64,000 nt of DNA from Congeria kusceri (GCA_027627225.1 CM051025.1:71339069-71403068); one strand, 5' to 3'. Positions 24,575-37,350 are shown, counted from the stretch's first letter. Numbers and translations are program-made. Notes: generated by a model from the letters alone, not told the origin.

Positions 24575-25814
24575 ATGTATGGAGTTCTGGCAAAGGGACT
24601 CATGAGTGAAGTTGATATTTTCTGGTATTTGCGAATATTATTTTTTATCAATTATCGCCCTAAGTGGTGTGGTTGGTAATCTAATCATTGGAATAGTGTT
24701 ACTACGCAACAAAAGTAAATCCAGCACGGACTACTTTGTGGTGACGATGTCCTGCTTTGATTTCGTCGGAAGTTTGGTTCTTGCGCCTGAGATGGCCGGG
24801 CGACTGAACGAACATCTGTGGGATACGTTGTATACGGACGCATTCTGTAGAGTATTTCATTTCGTCCGATTGGCGACCAACATGTCGTCTGCTGTCCTGT
24901 TGTGTGTTGTTGCAGTTGACCGATACATTAAGGTATGTCGCCCGCATTCACACGTGCTTACACCGGAGAGAGCGAAAAAGATATCGGTTGTCATCACTGG
25001 GAGCGTCTTTCCATTTAGCCTTGCTTCTTTGCTGTACTCCAAAAGCTTTGAGTCGGACGAATGCTACATTGAGCTGTATATTCGATATAGCCTCGGAATG
25101 TTTCTTGTAGTAATATTCATCCTTATGTGCATCTTAACGATGGTTTCATACATTCAGGTTGCTAAGACACTACATGGACGAAGGAAGACAAAACCTAATA
25201 ACATTATCCGAGTCAAGTCTAGCGTAATACAATTTGACAATGTCAACAATCGAGCAAGAAATATAAATCAAATTACAAAACTGGAGGACAGAAATAACAT
25301 GTTTAATGATGTCAAAACTGCGACATTGGTAACTAGTGACATTCCAAGCAATATTTCGAAACTCTCCAAGCCCGACGAATCAGCGAATGAACGCCAAACG
25401 GAATCTCAATGTACCAAAGGGCTTAAAAATTTCAGTAATACCACAAACCATTTCCTTGCAGCTGCTGATCCTCAACCGGGGCCGTCAAATGCTTCCCAAA
25501 CGTCCAGTCTGGTACATCAGACTAAGCGAATAGACGCTAAAGCTACCACCACATTCGCTCGTGGTTTATCACATAAATTGGTCAACAGAATAACATTGGC
25601 AATGTTGCTGGTAACATTAGTGTTCGTGTCATCCTGGTTGCTATCTGTTTGCTCATTCGTGATGCTTTCGCACTCATCGACTTGGCTGTTCTTCCGACAC
25701 ATGTTTCGAGAATCATACGTAATAAACTGTGCAGTTGACCCAGTGTTATACATCGTTCTGAGCTCAAAGTTTAGACAAACGTTGCGGGATATATTTAATA
25801 GACGTCGTGGATAA
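24575..25814 (+). CDS. Class A (rhodopsin-like) orphan GPCR, copy C, with one TM1 frameshift
   Basis: This encodes a seven-helix plasma-membrane receptor of the same orphan family as gene E. From the ATG at 24575 the frame reads MYGVLAKGLMSEVDIFWYLR. At a run of six T (24641-24646) it must lose one base to continue as FLSIIALSGVVGN in TM1. From there it is open for about 400 codons to TAA at 25812-25814. TM2 holds FDFVGSLVLAP. The TM3 Cys is in DAFCRVFHF and DRY is at 24918-24926 (VDRYIKVCRPHSH). A Cys in DECYIE of the second loop would pair with the TM3 Cys. TM5 has no proline. The third cytoplasmic loop is long, about 150 residues, Ser/Thr/Asn-rich with basic ends. TM6 is VFVSSWLLS and TM7 ends DPVLY (25737-25751). 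It is single-exon. If the T run is real, the ATG that follows would omit TM1, so the copy is either recently dead or misassembled by one base. The ligand is unknown. Confidence 0.85.
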
Positions 25815-27189
25815 GTAGTATGAACATACTTGTACTACACACGAATGGAAATAATTTGACGTAATAACAGTTTATTATAACACATGTATAAGTGTTAAAT
25901 TATTCAGTCAAACAATTTAATGTTGTCATAACAAATAACGCTCAAGATGAATATAACTTATCGTTGGGCGTGTGATGTCTTTCACGTTTTCGAGTACGTT
26001 ATGTCAAGATTTCATACGATAAATTGTAGGCCTACTACTAGCACATGTGTATGTCAATGTCATATACACAGTTACTTTAAGGTTATTTTTCAGGAAATCA
26101 TTATCAAAGTTTTTGTTGTTTTAATTATGGTGCAGTACAGTAATAAACACATATTATGACTTTGTATTTCATTCCCACACGCTTTGATTGCTTCCCGTTA
26201 CCTCTATTACGATCTGTGTGCATTGTATTGGAACCAACATGTATGACAGTATAAAGCCTGGCGTAATAAGAAATTTATTAATTAGGCCATACAGACTGCA
26301 GAAACAACAATCAATAAATAACATAGTTACGATGTTCTTGACAATATATGTGAATAATGTAAGTTTTTTCTTGAGTACGACGGCAAGTTACGTGATGAAT
26401 AGTATTGTCTTTCTCTCTCTTAAAATTCATCTCTCTTAAAATTCATCGGATTCCATACATCGAATAAAAGGCGACGAAGATTTCAGTAGCCTCTGTACGG
26501 TTGCCGCCCTGAAACATAGAGGTCTGCGTACAGAGATGATGCAAGACTTCTATCATACATGTCAGCGCATTTGCTTTCGTGTGAAAACACTGACGATTGA
26601 GGCCGAATACCAGAATGTTTCTCACACTTTTATCCAGAGACATCTTCTTTTTAAGATGTCTATGTTTTAGATTACAAAGCTAGTAATAATTCCGTACGAC
26701 CTATAAATGACATGTACTAGGATGTTTTATTGCGATCATAATGAAACACTATGTCTTCGGCATTCCAGCGGGACTCTTGTTGAGATTTCAATATAAGCAA
26801 GATAATTCTCAAATTATTTTCACAACATTCTTTTCTGAAAGGATTCAAGTTAAGTTAAGTCCATAGGGCATTCCAATAACGTTATTTTGCACGTTTATAC
26901 CTCTCGCAGTTAACGTTATTTTTCACGTTTATACCTCTCGCAGTTACAATCAGTTTTGTTTTGCCGAGTCGTGTGCACTTCACTACATGTGACAGGCTTT
27001 TAGTTTTCGATGAAGCCGGTTGCCTCTATTAATATTCACGAGGGACTACTTTTTATTGTTGTTTACATGCAGTGCTGACGTCACACACAAAAAACACATA
27101 CACAAAGAAATGCAGTAACAGATTTATTCACATTTATACATGGCATTGTAAAAAAAAAGAATTATTAATAAATAAATTACTTAATTAAT
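25815..27189. other. Intergenic, no firm gene
   Basis: A 66-codon minus-strand frame at 26443-26643 (MSLDKSVRNILVFGLNRQCF..) has balanced codon use but no family match and no neighbouring exon. A 35-36 bp phrase with CACGTTTATACCTCTCGCAG is duplicated at about 26877-26945. Otherwise AT-rich. Confidence 0.35.
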
Positions 27190-27198
27190 AATTAAGTA
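27190..27198. repeat. Left 9-bp flanking direct repeat of the foldback element
   Basis: AATTAAGTA here is identical to 33604-33612 at the other end of the array, as expected for a target-site duplication. Confidence 0.6.
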
Positions 27199-30100
27199 GG
27201 TCTGTGAAGTTGGCTGTTAGATATTAGATATTCGCCAGCTGTTCAAACTAGAATGCATAGCTATGCATCAGGTGTTCGTCAGATGTTCGAAGGCAAACGA
27301 ATAGCTATACACCAGGTGTTCGCTAAGTATTCAAATCAGAATGTATAGCTACGCACCAGGAGTTCGTCAGATGTTCAAAGGCAAAAGTATAGCTATGCAC
27401 CAAGTGTTCGTCAGATGTTCAAAGGCAAAAGTATAGCTGTGCATCAGGTGTTCGTCAGTTGTTCAAAGGCAAGAGTATAGCTATGCATCAGGTGTTCGTC
27501 AGATGTTCAAAGGCAAATGTATAGCTATAAACCAGGTGTTTACTAGGTATTCTTATCAGAATGTCTAGCTATGCACCAGGTGTTCCTGAGATGTTCAAAG
27601 GCAAAAGTACAGCTATGCACCAGGTGTTCGTCAGATGTTCAAAGGCAGAAGTATAGCTATATACCAGGCGTTCACTAGGTATTCAAATCAGAATGTATAG
27701 TTGTGCACCAGGTGTTCGCCAGATGTTCAAAGGCAAATGTATAGATATACACCAGGTGTTTACTAGGTATTCATATCAGAATGTATAGCTATGCACCAGG
27801 TGTTCGTCAGATGTTCAAAGGCAAATGAATAGCTATCCATCAGGTCTTCGTCAGATGTTCAAAGGCAAAATGTATAGCTATACACCAGGTGTTTACTAGG
27901 TATTCTTATCAGAATGTCTAGCTATGCACCAGGTGTTCGTCAGATGTTCAAACGCAAAAGTATAGCTATGCACCAGGTGTTCGTCAGATGTTCAAAGGCA
28001 AAAGTATAGCTATGCATCATGTGTTCGTCAGTTGTTCAAAGGCAAAGGTATAGCTATGCACCAGGTGTTCGCCAGATGTTCAAAGGCAAATGTAAAGATA
28101 TACACCAGGTGTTTACTAGGTATTCACATCAGAATGTATAGCTCTGCACCAGGTGTTCGTCAGATGTTCAAAGGCAAATGAATAGCTATGCATCAGGTGT
28201 TCGTCAGATGTTCAAAGGCAAAATGTATAGCTATACACCAGGTGTTTACTAGGTATTCTAATAAGAATGTATAGCCATGCACCAAGTGTTCGTCAGATGT
28301 TCATGGCAAAAGTATAGCTATGCATCAGGTGTTCGTCAGATGTTCAAAGGCAGACGTATAGCTATGCATCAGGTGTTCGTCAGTTGTTCAAAGGCAAAGG
28401 TATAGCTATGCACCAGGTGTTCGGCAGATGTTCAATGGCAAATGTAAAAATATACACCAGGTGTTTACTAGGTATTCACATCAGAATGTATAGCTATGCA
28501 CCAGGTGTTCGTCAGATGTTCACAGGTAAATGAATTGCTATGCATCAGGTGTTCGTCAGATGTTCAAAGGCAAAATGTATAGCTATAGCTATGCATCAGG
28601 TGTTCGTCAGATGTTCAAAGGCAAAATGTATAGCTATACACCAGGTTTTTACTAGGTATTCTTATTAGAATGTATAGCTATGCACCAGGTGTTCGTCAGA
28701 TGTTCAAATGCAAATGAATAGCTAAGCACCAGGTGTTCGTCAGATGTTCAAAGGCAAAAGTATAGCTGTGCACCAGGTGTTCGCCAGATGTTCAAAGGCA
28801 AATGTAAAGATATACACCAGGTGTTTACTAGGTATTCACATCAGAATGCATAGCTATGCACCAGGTGTTCGTCAAATGTTCAAAGGCAACATTATAGCTA
28901 TGCACCTGGTGCACATCTATACATTCTGATTTGAATACATAGTGAACACCTGGTATATGGCTATACTTCGGCCTTTGAACATCTGACGAAATCCTGGTGC
29001 ATAGCTATTATTTTGCCTTTGAACATCTGACGAACACCTGGTGCATAGCTAGACATTCTGATAAGAATACCTACTAAACACATTGTGTATAGCTATACAT
29101 TTGCCTTTGAACATCTGGCGAACCACTGGTGCACAGCTATTCATTTTAATTTGAAAACCTGGTGAACTCCTGGTATATAGCTATACTTTTGCCTTTAAAC
29201 ATCTGACGAACACATGGTGCATAGCTGTGCTTTTGCCTTTGAACATCTGACGAACACCTGGTACATAGCTAGACATTCTGATAAGAATACCTAGTAATTA
29301 ACTGGTTTATAGCTATACATTTGCCTTTGAACATCTGACGAACACCTGGTGCATATCTATACCTTTGCCATCAAACAACTGACCAACACCTGATGCATAG
29401 CTATACGTCTGCCTTTGAACATCTGACGAACACCTGGTGCATAGCTATACATTCTGATAAGAATACCTTGTAAACACCAGGAGTACAGCTATAAATGTTG
29501 CCTTTGAACATCTGACGAACACCTGATGCATAGCTATTCATTTGCCTTTGCACATCTGACGAAAGCCTGGTGCACAGATATACACTCTGATAAGAATACC
29601 TATTAAACACCTGGTGTATAACTATACATTGTGCCTTTGAACATCTGACGAACAACTGATGCATAGCTATTGATTTGCCTTTGAACATCTGACGAACACC
29701 TGGTGCATAGCTATTCATTTGCCTTTGAACATGTCACGAACACCTGGTGCATGGCTATACATTCTGAAAAGAATACCTAGTTAACAACTGGTGTATAACT
29801 ATACATTTAGCCTTTGAACATCTGACGAACACCTGATGCATAGATATTCATTTTCCTTTGAACATCTGACGAACACCTGGTGCATAGCTATACATTCTGA
29901 TGTGAATACATAGTAAACACCTGGTGTATATCTATACATTTGCCTTTGAACATCTGGCGAACACCTGGTGCACAGCTATACATTCTGATTTGAATACCTA
30001 GTGAACACCTGGTATATAGCTATACTTATGCCTTTGAACATCTGACGAACACATGGTGCATAGCTATTCTTTTGCCTTTGAACATCTGACGAACACCTGG

Positions 30101-33100
30101 TGCATAGCTAGACATTCTGATTAAAGTACATAGTAAACACCATGTGTATAGCTATACATTTGCATTTAAACATCTGGCGAACACCTGGTGCACAGCTATA
30201 AGTTCTAATTTGAAAACCTGCTTAACGCCTGGTATATAGCTATACTTTTGCCTTTAAACATCTGACGAACACCTGGTGCATAGCTATACTTTTGCCTTTG
30301 AACATCTGAGAACACCTGGTGCATATCTAGACATTCTGATAAGAATACCTAGTAAACACCTGGTGTATAGCTATGCATTTGCCTTTGAAGATCTGACGAA
30401 CACCTGGTGCATAGCTATACCTTTGCCATTGAACAACTGACGAACACCTGATGCATAGCTATACGTCCGCTTTGAACATTTGACGAACACCTGGTGCATA
30501 GCTATAATTTTGCGTTTGAATATCTGACGAACACCTGGTGCATAGCTATACATTCTGATAAGAATACCTAGAAAACACCTGGTGTATAGCTATACATTTT
30601 GCCTTTGAACATCTGACGAACACCTGATGCATAGCTATTCATTTGCCTTTGAACATCTGACGATCACCTGGTGCGTAGCTGTACATTCTGATAAGAATAC
30701 CTAGTAAACACCTGGTGTATTGCTATCCATTTTGCCTTTGAACATCTGACGAATATCTGATGCATAGCTATTCATTTGCCTTTGAACATCTGACGAACAC
30801 CTGGTGCATAACTGTACATTCTGATGTGAATATTTATTAAACACCTGGTGTATATCTATACAATTGCCTTTGAACATCTGGCAAACAACTGGTGCACAGC
30901 TATACATTCTGATTTGAATACCTAGTGAACACTTGGTGTATAGCTATATTTCTGCCTTTGAACATCTGACGAACACCTGGTGCATAGCTATACATTTGCG
31001 TTTGAACATCTGACGAACACCTGGTGCATAGCTAGAAATTCTGATTAGAATACCTAGTAAACACCTGGTGTATAGCTATACATTTGCCTTTGAACATCTG
31101 GCGAATACCGGGTGCACAGCTATACGTTCTGATTTGAATACCTAGTGAACACCTGGTATATAGCTATACTTGTGCCTTTGAACATCTGATGAACACCTGG
31201 TGCATAGCTATACTTTTGCCTGTGAACATCTGACGAACACCTGATGCATAGCTATTAATTTGCCTTTGAACATCTGACGAACACCTGGTGCATAGCTTTA
31301 CATTCTGATGTGAATACCATGTAATCACCTGGTGTATATCTATACATTTGCCTTTGAACGTCTGACGAACACCTGGTGCATAGCTATTCAGTTGCCTTTG
31401 AACATATGACGAACACCTGGTGCTTAGCTATACATTCTGATGAGAATACCTAGTAGCAACTGGTGTATAGCTTTACATTTAGCCTTTGAACATCTGACGA
31501 ACACCTGATGCATAGCTATACATTCTGATGTGAATACCAAGTAGACACCTGGTGTATATCTATACATTTGCCTTTGAACATCTGGCGAACACCTGGTGCA
31601 CAGCTATACATTCTGATTTGAATACCTAGTGAACTCCTGGTATTTAGCTATACTTATGCCTTTGAACATCTGACGAACACCTGTTGCATAGCTATTCTTT
31701 TGCCGTTGAACATCTGACAAACACCTGGTGCATAGCTATGCATTGTGATAAGAATACCTAGTAAACACCTTGTGTATAGCTATATATTTGCCTTTGAACA
31801 TCTGGCGAGCACCTGGTGCACAGCTATAAATTCTAATTTGAAAACCTGGTTAACTCCTGGTATATAGCTATACTTTTGCCGTTAAACATCTGACGAACAC
31901 CTGGTGCATAGCTATACTTTTGCCTTTGAACATCTGAGAACACCTGGTGCATATCTCGACATTCTGATAAGAATACCTAGCAAACACCTGGTGTATAGCT
32001 ATACATTTGCCTTAGAACATCTGACGAACACCTGGTGCATAGCTATACCTTTGCCATTGAACAACTGACGAACATCTGATGCATAGCTATACGTCTGCCT
32101 TTGAACATTTGACGAACACCTGGTGCATAGCTATAATTTTGCGTTTGAATATCTGACGAACACCTGGTATATAGGTATACATTCTGATAAGAATACCTTG
32201 TAAACACCTGGTGTATAGCTATACATTTTGCCTTTGAACATCTGACGAGCACCTGATGCATAGCTATTCATTTGCCTTTGAACATCTGACGATCACCTGG
32301 TGCATAGCTAGACATTCTGATAAGATTACCTAGTAAACACTTGGTGTATAGCTATCCATTTTGCCTTTGAACATCTGACGAACATCTGATGCATAGCTAT
32401 TCATTTGCCTTTGAACATCTGACGAATTCCTGGTGCATAGCTATACATTCGGATGTGAATACCTATTAAACACCTGGTGTATATCTATACATTTGCCTTT
32501 GAACATCTAGCGAACCACTGGTGCACAGCTATACATTCCGATTTGAATACCTAGTGAACACCTGGTATATAGCTATATTTCTGCCATTGAACATATGACG
32601 AACACCTGGTGCATAGCTATACATTTGCGTTTGAACATCTGACGAACACCTGGTGCATAGCTAGACATTCTGATAAGATACCTAGTAAACACTTGGTGTA
32701 TAGCTATACATTTGCCTTTGAACATCTGGCGAATACCTGGTGCACAGCTATACATTTTAATTTGAAAACCTGGTGAACTCCTTGTATATAGCTATACTTT
32801 TGCCTTTGAACATCTGACGAACACCTGGTGCATAGCTCTACATTCTGATGTCAATACCTAGTTAACACCTGGTGTATATCTATGCATTTGCCTTTGAACA
32901 TCTGGCGAACACCTGGTGCACAGCTATACATTCTGATTTGAATACCTAGTGAACACCTGGTATATAGCTATACTTCTGCCTTTGAACATCTGACGAACAC
33001 CTGGTGCAGAGCTATACTTTTGCCTTTGAACATCTGACGAACACCTGATGCATAGCTATTCATTTGCCTTTGAACATCTGACGAACACCTGGTGCATAGC

Positions 33101-33603
33101 TTTACATTCTGATGTGAATACCTAGTAAACACCTGGTGTATATCTATACATTTGCCTTTGAACATCTGGCGAACAACTGGTGCATAGCTGTACGTTTGCC
33201 TTTGATTATCCGACGAACACCTGGTGCATAGCTAGACATTCTGATAAGAATACCTAGTAAACACCTGGTGTATAGCTATACATTTGCCTTTGAACATCTG
33301 ACGAAGACCTGATGCATAGCTATACTTTTGCCTTTGAACAACTGACGAACACCTGATGCACAGCTATACTTTTGCCTTTGAACATCTGACGAACACCTGG
33401 TGCATAGCTATACTTTTGGCTTTTAATATCTGACGAACACCTGGTGCATAGCTATACATTCTGATTTGAATACTTAGCGAACACCTGGTGTATAGCTATT
33501 CTTTTGCCTTTGAACATCTGACGAACACCTCATGCATAGCTATGCATTCTAGTTTGAACAGCTGGTGAATATCTAACATCTAACAGCCAACTTCACAGAC
33601 TTG
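27199..33603. mobile_element. Foldback-like element made of 44-bp repeats in two inverted arms
   Basis: The left terminus GTCTGTGAAGTTGGCTGTTA and the following ~50 bases recur reversed at the right terminus (TAACAGCCAACTTCACAGAC). Inside, about 145 tandem units of 44 bases fill the element. There are two unit types: one with GCACCAGGTGTTCGTCAGAT and CAAAGGCAAA, and one with ACACCAGGTGTTTACTAGGT and ATCAGAATGT. Up to about 28905 all units read forward; from 28906 to the end all read reversed, with the switch at GCTATGCACC/TGGTGCAC. The arms are unequal, about 1.7 and 4.7 kb. Both ends are flanked by AATTAAGTA. Long terminal inverted repeats built of tandem repeats plus a 9-bp duplication are the hallmarks of Drosophila foldback (FB) elements, which are MULE-related. 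No transposase is present, so it is non-autonomous. Short frames inside are repeat by-products. Confidence 0.8.
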
Positions 33604-33612
33604 AATTAAGTA
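33604..33612. repeat. Right 9-bp flanking direct repeat of the foldback element
   Basis: AATTAAGTA, a perfect direct copy of 27190-27198. Confidence 0.6.
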
Positions 33613-33745
33613 TAAACATGTAAAATGTATGTTGTTTATTTCTTTTTGACTATTTCTGATGAGCATTATGCATGACAGAAAAGAAATAACATTGAGAGAA
33701 AATTCAACACAAACATAAAAAAAAATACTTTTTGGATAAATATAT

Positions 33746-34286
33746 TTAAAGGGGGTATGTACGATTTCCATATGAACATTTTCTCATAATTTGAACAACA
33801 CAAATGAGAGGACGAATATAATCAAGGGAAGTTAAAATAAAAAGAAATAAACAGATATTTGTACCATACTTCATATGTTGTTTTTTCAAATGAATTTCAT
33901 GAAAACGACAAATTTATTCCTAGTGCTGTACCGATACGACACCTTCAATCGTTTTTGTGAGAGAAACAAAAAAACGTCTCCGTGATGCGTCGTATGAACA
34001 ATCTGCATAGAACTTAAGTCAACACGCAACAAATATTGGGGATTTCCCAAAATTGTACATATCTGATGCACATGAATGAGTTTTCAACTGGAAGACGAAA
34101 AGTATTTTAAAGTATTTCGAGGATTTTCAAATATAAATTCTTCTCAACTTTTATTCTAGTTTGTTATTAATCAGTGTTTTATAGGTTTTATTATTCTAGT
34201 TTGTTATTAATCAGTGTTTTATAGGTTTTATTTTACTTTCATATTTTTCTATGAAATTTTGATGAGATCGTACATACCCTCTTTAA
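33746..34286. mobile_element. piggyBac-like non-autonomous element (TTAA-flanked)
   Basis: TTAA followed by AGGGGGTATGTACGAT at the left faces ATCGTACATACCCTCT followed by TTAA at the right. The ends match with one mismatch. TTAA duplications are the signature of piggyBac transposition. The interior, about 540 bases, is AT-rich without a transposase. A 40-base phrase with TTATTCTAGTTTGTTATTAA is duplicated near 34152-34230. Confidence 0.7.
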
Positions 34287-34726
34287 TATTTATATTCAAA
34301 TTTATATTTATCAAAATAGGAACACAAATGAAATTTAACAAACACAAACATAAAAATAAACAATTTTACAGATTAGGGCAAATAACGGTTTAGAAACAAA
34401 GGTTTCAGTCAAATAAAAGACATCCAGTTGAACAAACGTCTCACATTTGTTTACAAGGAAGCCACCGGAAAACCAAGCGAGCATGGTATCCAGTCATCCC
34501 ATGGAGCTTGCAAAAGAATGCCTCTGAGAGCTGAATGTCCCATTTATCATTGTAAAAATCCCATTTTCAAGTACGCGAATGACTCGCCAGCTGCGCTGCT
34601 CAAAACACTCCTCGAAGTTGGCTCACGTTGGTCAATTAAGCATAAGCCAAGGATGATTTGCACAAAATTCACCTGTTCATTAAGATTTTCTCGAACATTT
34701 ATCCATTCACATTGCACATCGTCATT

Positions 34727-34985
34727 AAACTGTGGCGAATCGTTATAACACACAGTGGCGAATCGTTATCACCCTCTGGCGAATCGTCATTAAACTGTGG
34801 CGAATCGTTATAACACACAGTGGCGAATCGTTATCACCCTCTGGCGAATCGTCATTAAACTGTGGCGAATCGTTATAACACACAGTGGCGAATCGTTATC
34901 ACCCTCTGGCGATTCGTCATTAAACTGTGGCGAATCGTTATGTGGCGAATCGTTATGTGTCGAATCGTTATTGTGGTGAATCGTT
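34727..34985. repeat. 65-bp tandem repeat made of GTGGCGAATCGTTAT submotifs
   Basis: Three exact-length 65-base units start AAACTGTGGCGAATCGTTAT. Each contains three GGCGAATCGT submotifs about 22 bases apart. A fourth, partial unit decays into simple GTGGCGAATCGTTAT copies. Frames across it on either strand are artefacts. Confidence 0.9.
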
Positions 34986-35944
34986 ACTAATGCTATTACT
35001 CCGGGCCATGAATTTCATCAGCAGCTGAAACAAAAGTTTGAAAAAAAAAAAAAAATTTCATTTACTAGTAGCTTTGACTAAAACAATTAAACTTTTATTC
35101 TTGTTCATAGTTCTGTGCAAATAAGATGCATAACGATTGACCTTCCCAATTTATGTTACACAGGTAAAGAAACTGTAGACAGTAGATATTTTCGGCCGAT
35201 GACACACAATTCCTTATATTTGATATTTTGATCAGTAGTAAAATAATAAAAGTCGTTTACCTTTTTTTCGACTTGATTTTGTATCCACACTGTTAGTTGT
35301 ATTTAAAATTATTTTGCCAAATTTCATACACAAACCGTTTTAACACGACGTGCAAAAAATGTGGTGTTGAAATATTTGCCAAACACACGGTTTTAAAATG
35401 CATAATGGGAGTAAACATTGACTAACCACCGAGGGCCTTACGGGTCGTTTTAAGAAAGAAATAAAACATTTATATGAAACATTGCGTTTCAAATGTAAAA
35501 ATAACCATTAATTATTTAAATATATTTTACGCCTACAGTACGGTTCCATCCACACATGTATACGGGCGTTTACAAAATTGCAACTATCTGAAAACAACTT
35601 TACTGTCGTTTAGCCTTCAGTCGTAAATCTAAACTGGAACGCGTTTCAATATTTCCGTCTCTTGCAACATGTATATTATGGATACAAAACACCTTCTTCA
35701 AAATTGCTCTTCCGAAATATCAACCAAAACAAAAGTAAATCAAACGTAAATGTTTTCACTAGAGCTTCTGTATTATTTAAGATACCGCTGTGTTGCGACA
35801 TGTACACAACGCTACTGCAGTGTAAGGGGCGGAGCCTACGAATCATACTTCAATGTATTGATAATAAATAAATCCCAAAATAATTTACTCTTTTAAGGTG
35901 AAAATTTAAAGTATACACAAAATTGTAATTGTAATTGTAAATAT
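34986..35944. other. Intergenic, no gene seen
   Basis: AT-rich sequence with a poly(A) run near 35041. No recognised gene or element. Confidence 0.35.
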
Positions 35945-36088
35945 AAGAATTGAAACGCTCTTTTCGGCGCTTCATCGATGTATGAAGGTCAGTTTTTTGG
36001 TATCTAATTTGCATAAAGCCCTTCGGCTTACACAAAAAAACTGACCTTCATACATCGATGAAGAGCCAAAAAGATCGTTTCAATTCTT
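35945..36088. mobile_element. Near-perfect 144-bp palindrome (MITE-like hairpin)
   Basis: AAGAATTGAAACG..CTTCATCGATGTATGAAGGTC at the left faces GACCTTCATACATCGATGAAG..CGTTTCAATTCTT at the right. The arms are about 55 bases with a loop of about 35. Transcribed, it would form a long hairpin. Confidence 0.75.
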
Positions 36089-36633
36089 AAAAGAAGACTT
36101 CGTTTGGTTTGAATACCAAAGCGCTATACGACTTCATGTGTATTACAGCTATCAATCAGAGAACCGAGGCAACAGCACGTCCGATATAGTGGACCATGCT
36201 ATGCCAAGGATTATGTTGGATCTCCTAAAGCGTTAGATACAGTGGACCATGCTATGCCAAGGATTATGTAGGATCAGTGGACCAGGCTATGCGGGAAACT
36301 TAATCATATGGGTATCCAAAATACTGACGGGTTCTTGTTTTACTTAACTAGTAGAAAACAAACAGAACGTGTAAGCAATGCCTTTTCTGACTTAGCATAT
36401 TTTAGCATTGCAACAATAACTGCATGATACACTTGATATGCACTACTAAAGACCATTGGTATTTAACGTGAAAAATGTCGATCCGCGTCCGCCCCAAAAT
36501 AAAGATTTATATGTTTCCTGCAATCAACATGAACATACCAAACGAATCACTAAAAGAAATTTGAATGCATGCGTCACTAACTACTTGTAAGTAATGCAAA
36601 ATTTACCACAATGATGTGCACAACAGTAACAAA

Positions 36634-36730
36634 ATCCTGTCCGCAACGAACCAAACCCGTCGACAAGATCCTGTCCGCAACGAACCAAACCCGTCGACAA
36701 GATCCTGTCCGCAACGAACCAAACCGGTCG
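36634..36730. repeat. 34-bp tandem repeat, 2.9 copies
   Basis: The unit is ATCCTGTCCGCAACGAACCA followed by AACCCGTCGACAAG. The copies are almost identical, indicating recent duplication. Confidence 0.85.
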
Positions 36731-37206
36731 AAGGGTATGAATTCAGGTGCATATGCATACAAGTAAACTGCGAATGTAGAACGTGTGCCTTAAAGGGTTT
36801 AACACATATCTTTTAATGAAAGACATTTTGTCATTCAGGCTATGATAGTTTGCATGATTCTTTTTCATGTATTCTATTACATTAATGATTGAATTTCTTA
36901 CAGTGGTTGTATTGGTAGCATAATTTGAGGCAAAATCCGTTCAAGAAAGAATTTTTAGAAGTTTTATTGAAGTATGACTTTTCTTATTAGCCTTTTCAGG
37001 AAAGTTTAATCAATCTTCCTTAGAAAGAAACCTGACTTGTAACATACTAATCGATGTAAACGCGAGAAAACGCCATGAAATATTGCTAGGTGACAATACC
37101 AAAGTAAGACCTTTCTGGGCTTTGATATACTGCACTTGCGTATTCAAAAACGTGTAATTGCGATGCGTGCTTTTGATTTCCAGTAACAGAGCCTTTTGGC
37201 TTCCGC

Positions 37207-37350
37207 CAAGCGAATGGATGGATTAATGGATCGATGCACGGATGGATGGACCATATGGATGCATGGATCGATACATAGATGGATCCATTCTCGTGGTTGA
37301 TGGATGCATGGATGGATGCATGGATTCATTGATGAATGGATGCATGTTTG
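37207..37350. repeat. (GGAT)n-type degenerate microsatellite
   Basis: Repeated ATGGATGGA and ATGCATGGATCGAT phrases. His/Pro/Ile-rich minus-strand frames and Asp/Gly/Met-rich plus-strand frames here are artefacts of the repeat. Confidence 0.85.

Noticed and set aside
28744..33165. Several 60-105 codon frames rich in MHQVFVRCSKA-type peptides
   Set aside because: They are translations of the 44-bp repeat, which shifts frame each unit.
27255..33540. CRISPR-like regular array
   Set aside because: Units are contiguous with no unique spacers, diverged, present in both orientations, and the genome is clearly animal.
34428..34748. A 106-codon plus-strand frame
   Set aside because: The start is a non-ATG codon, the end runs into the 65-bp tandem repeat, and nothing in it is recognisable.
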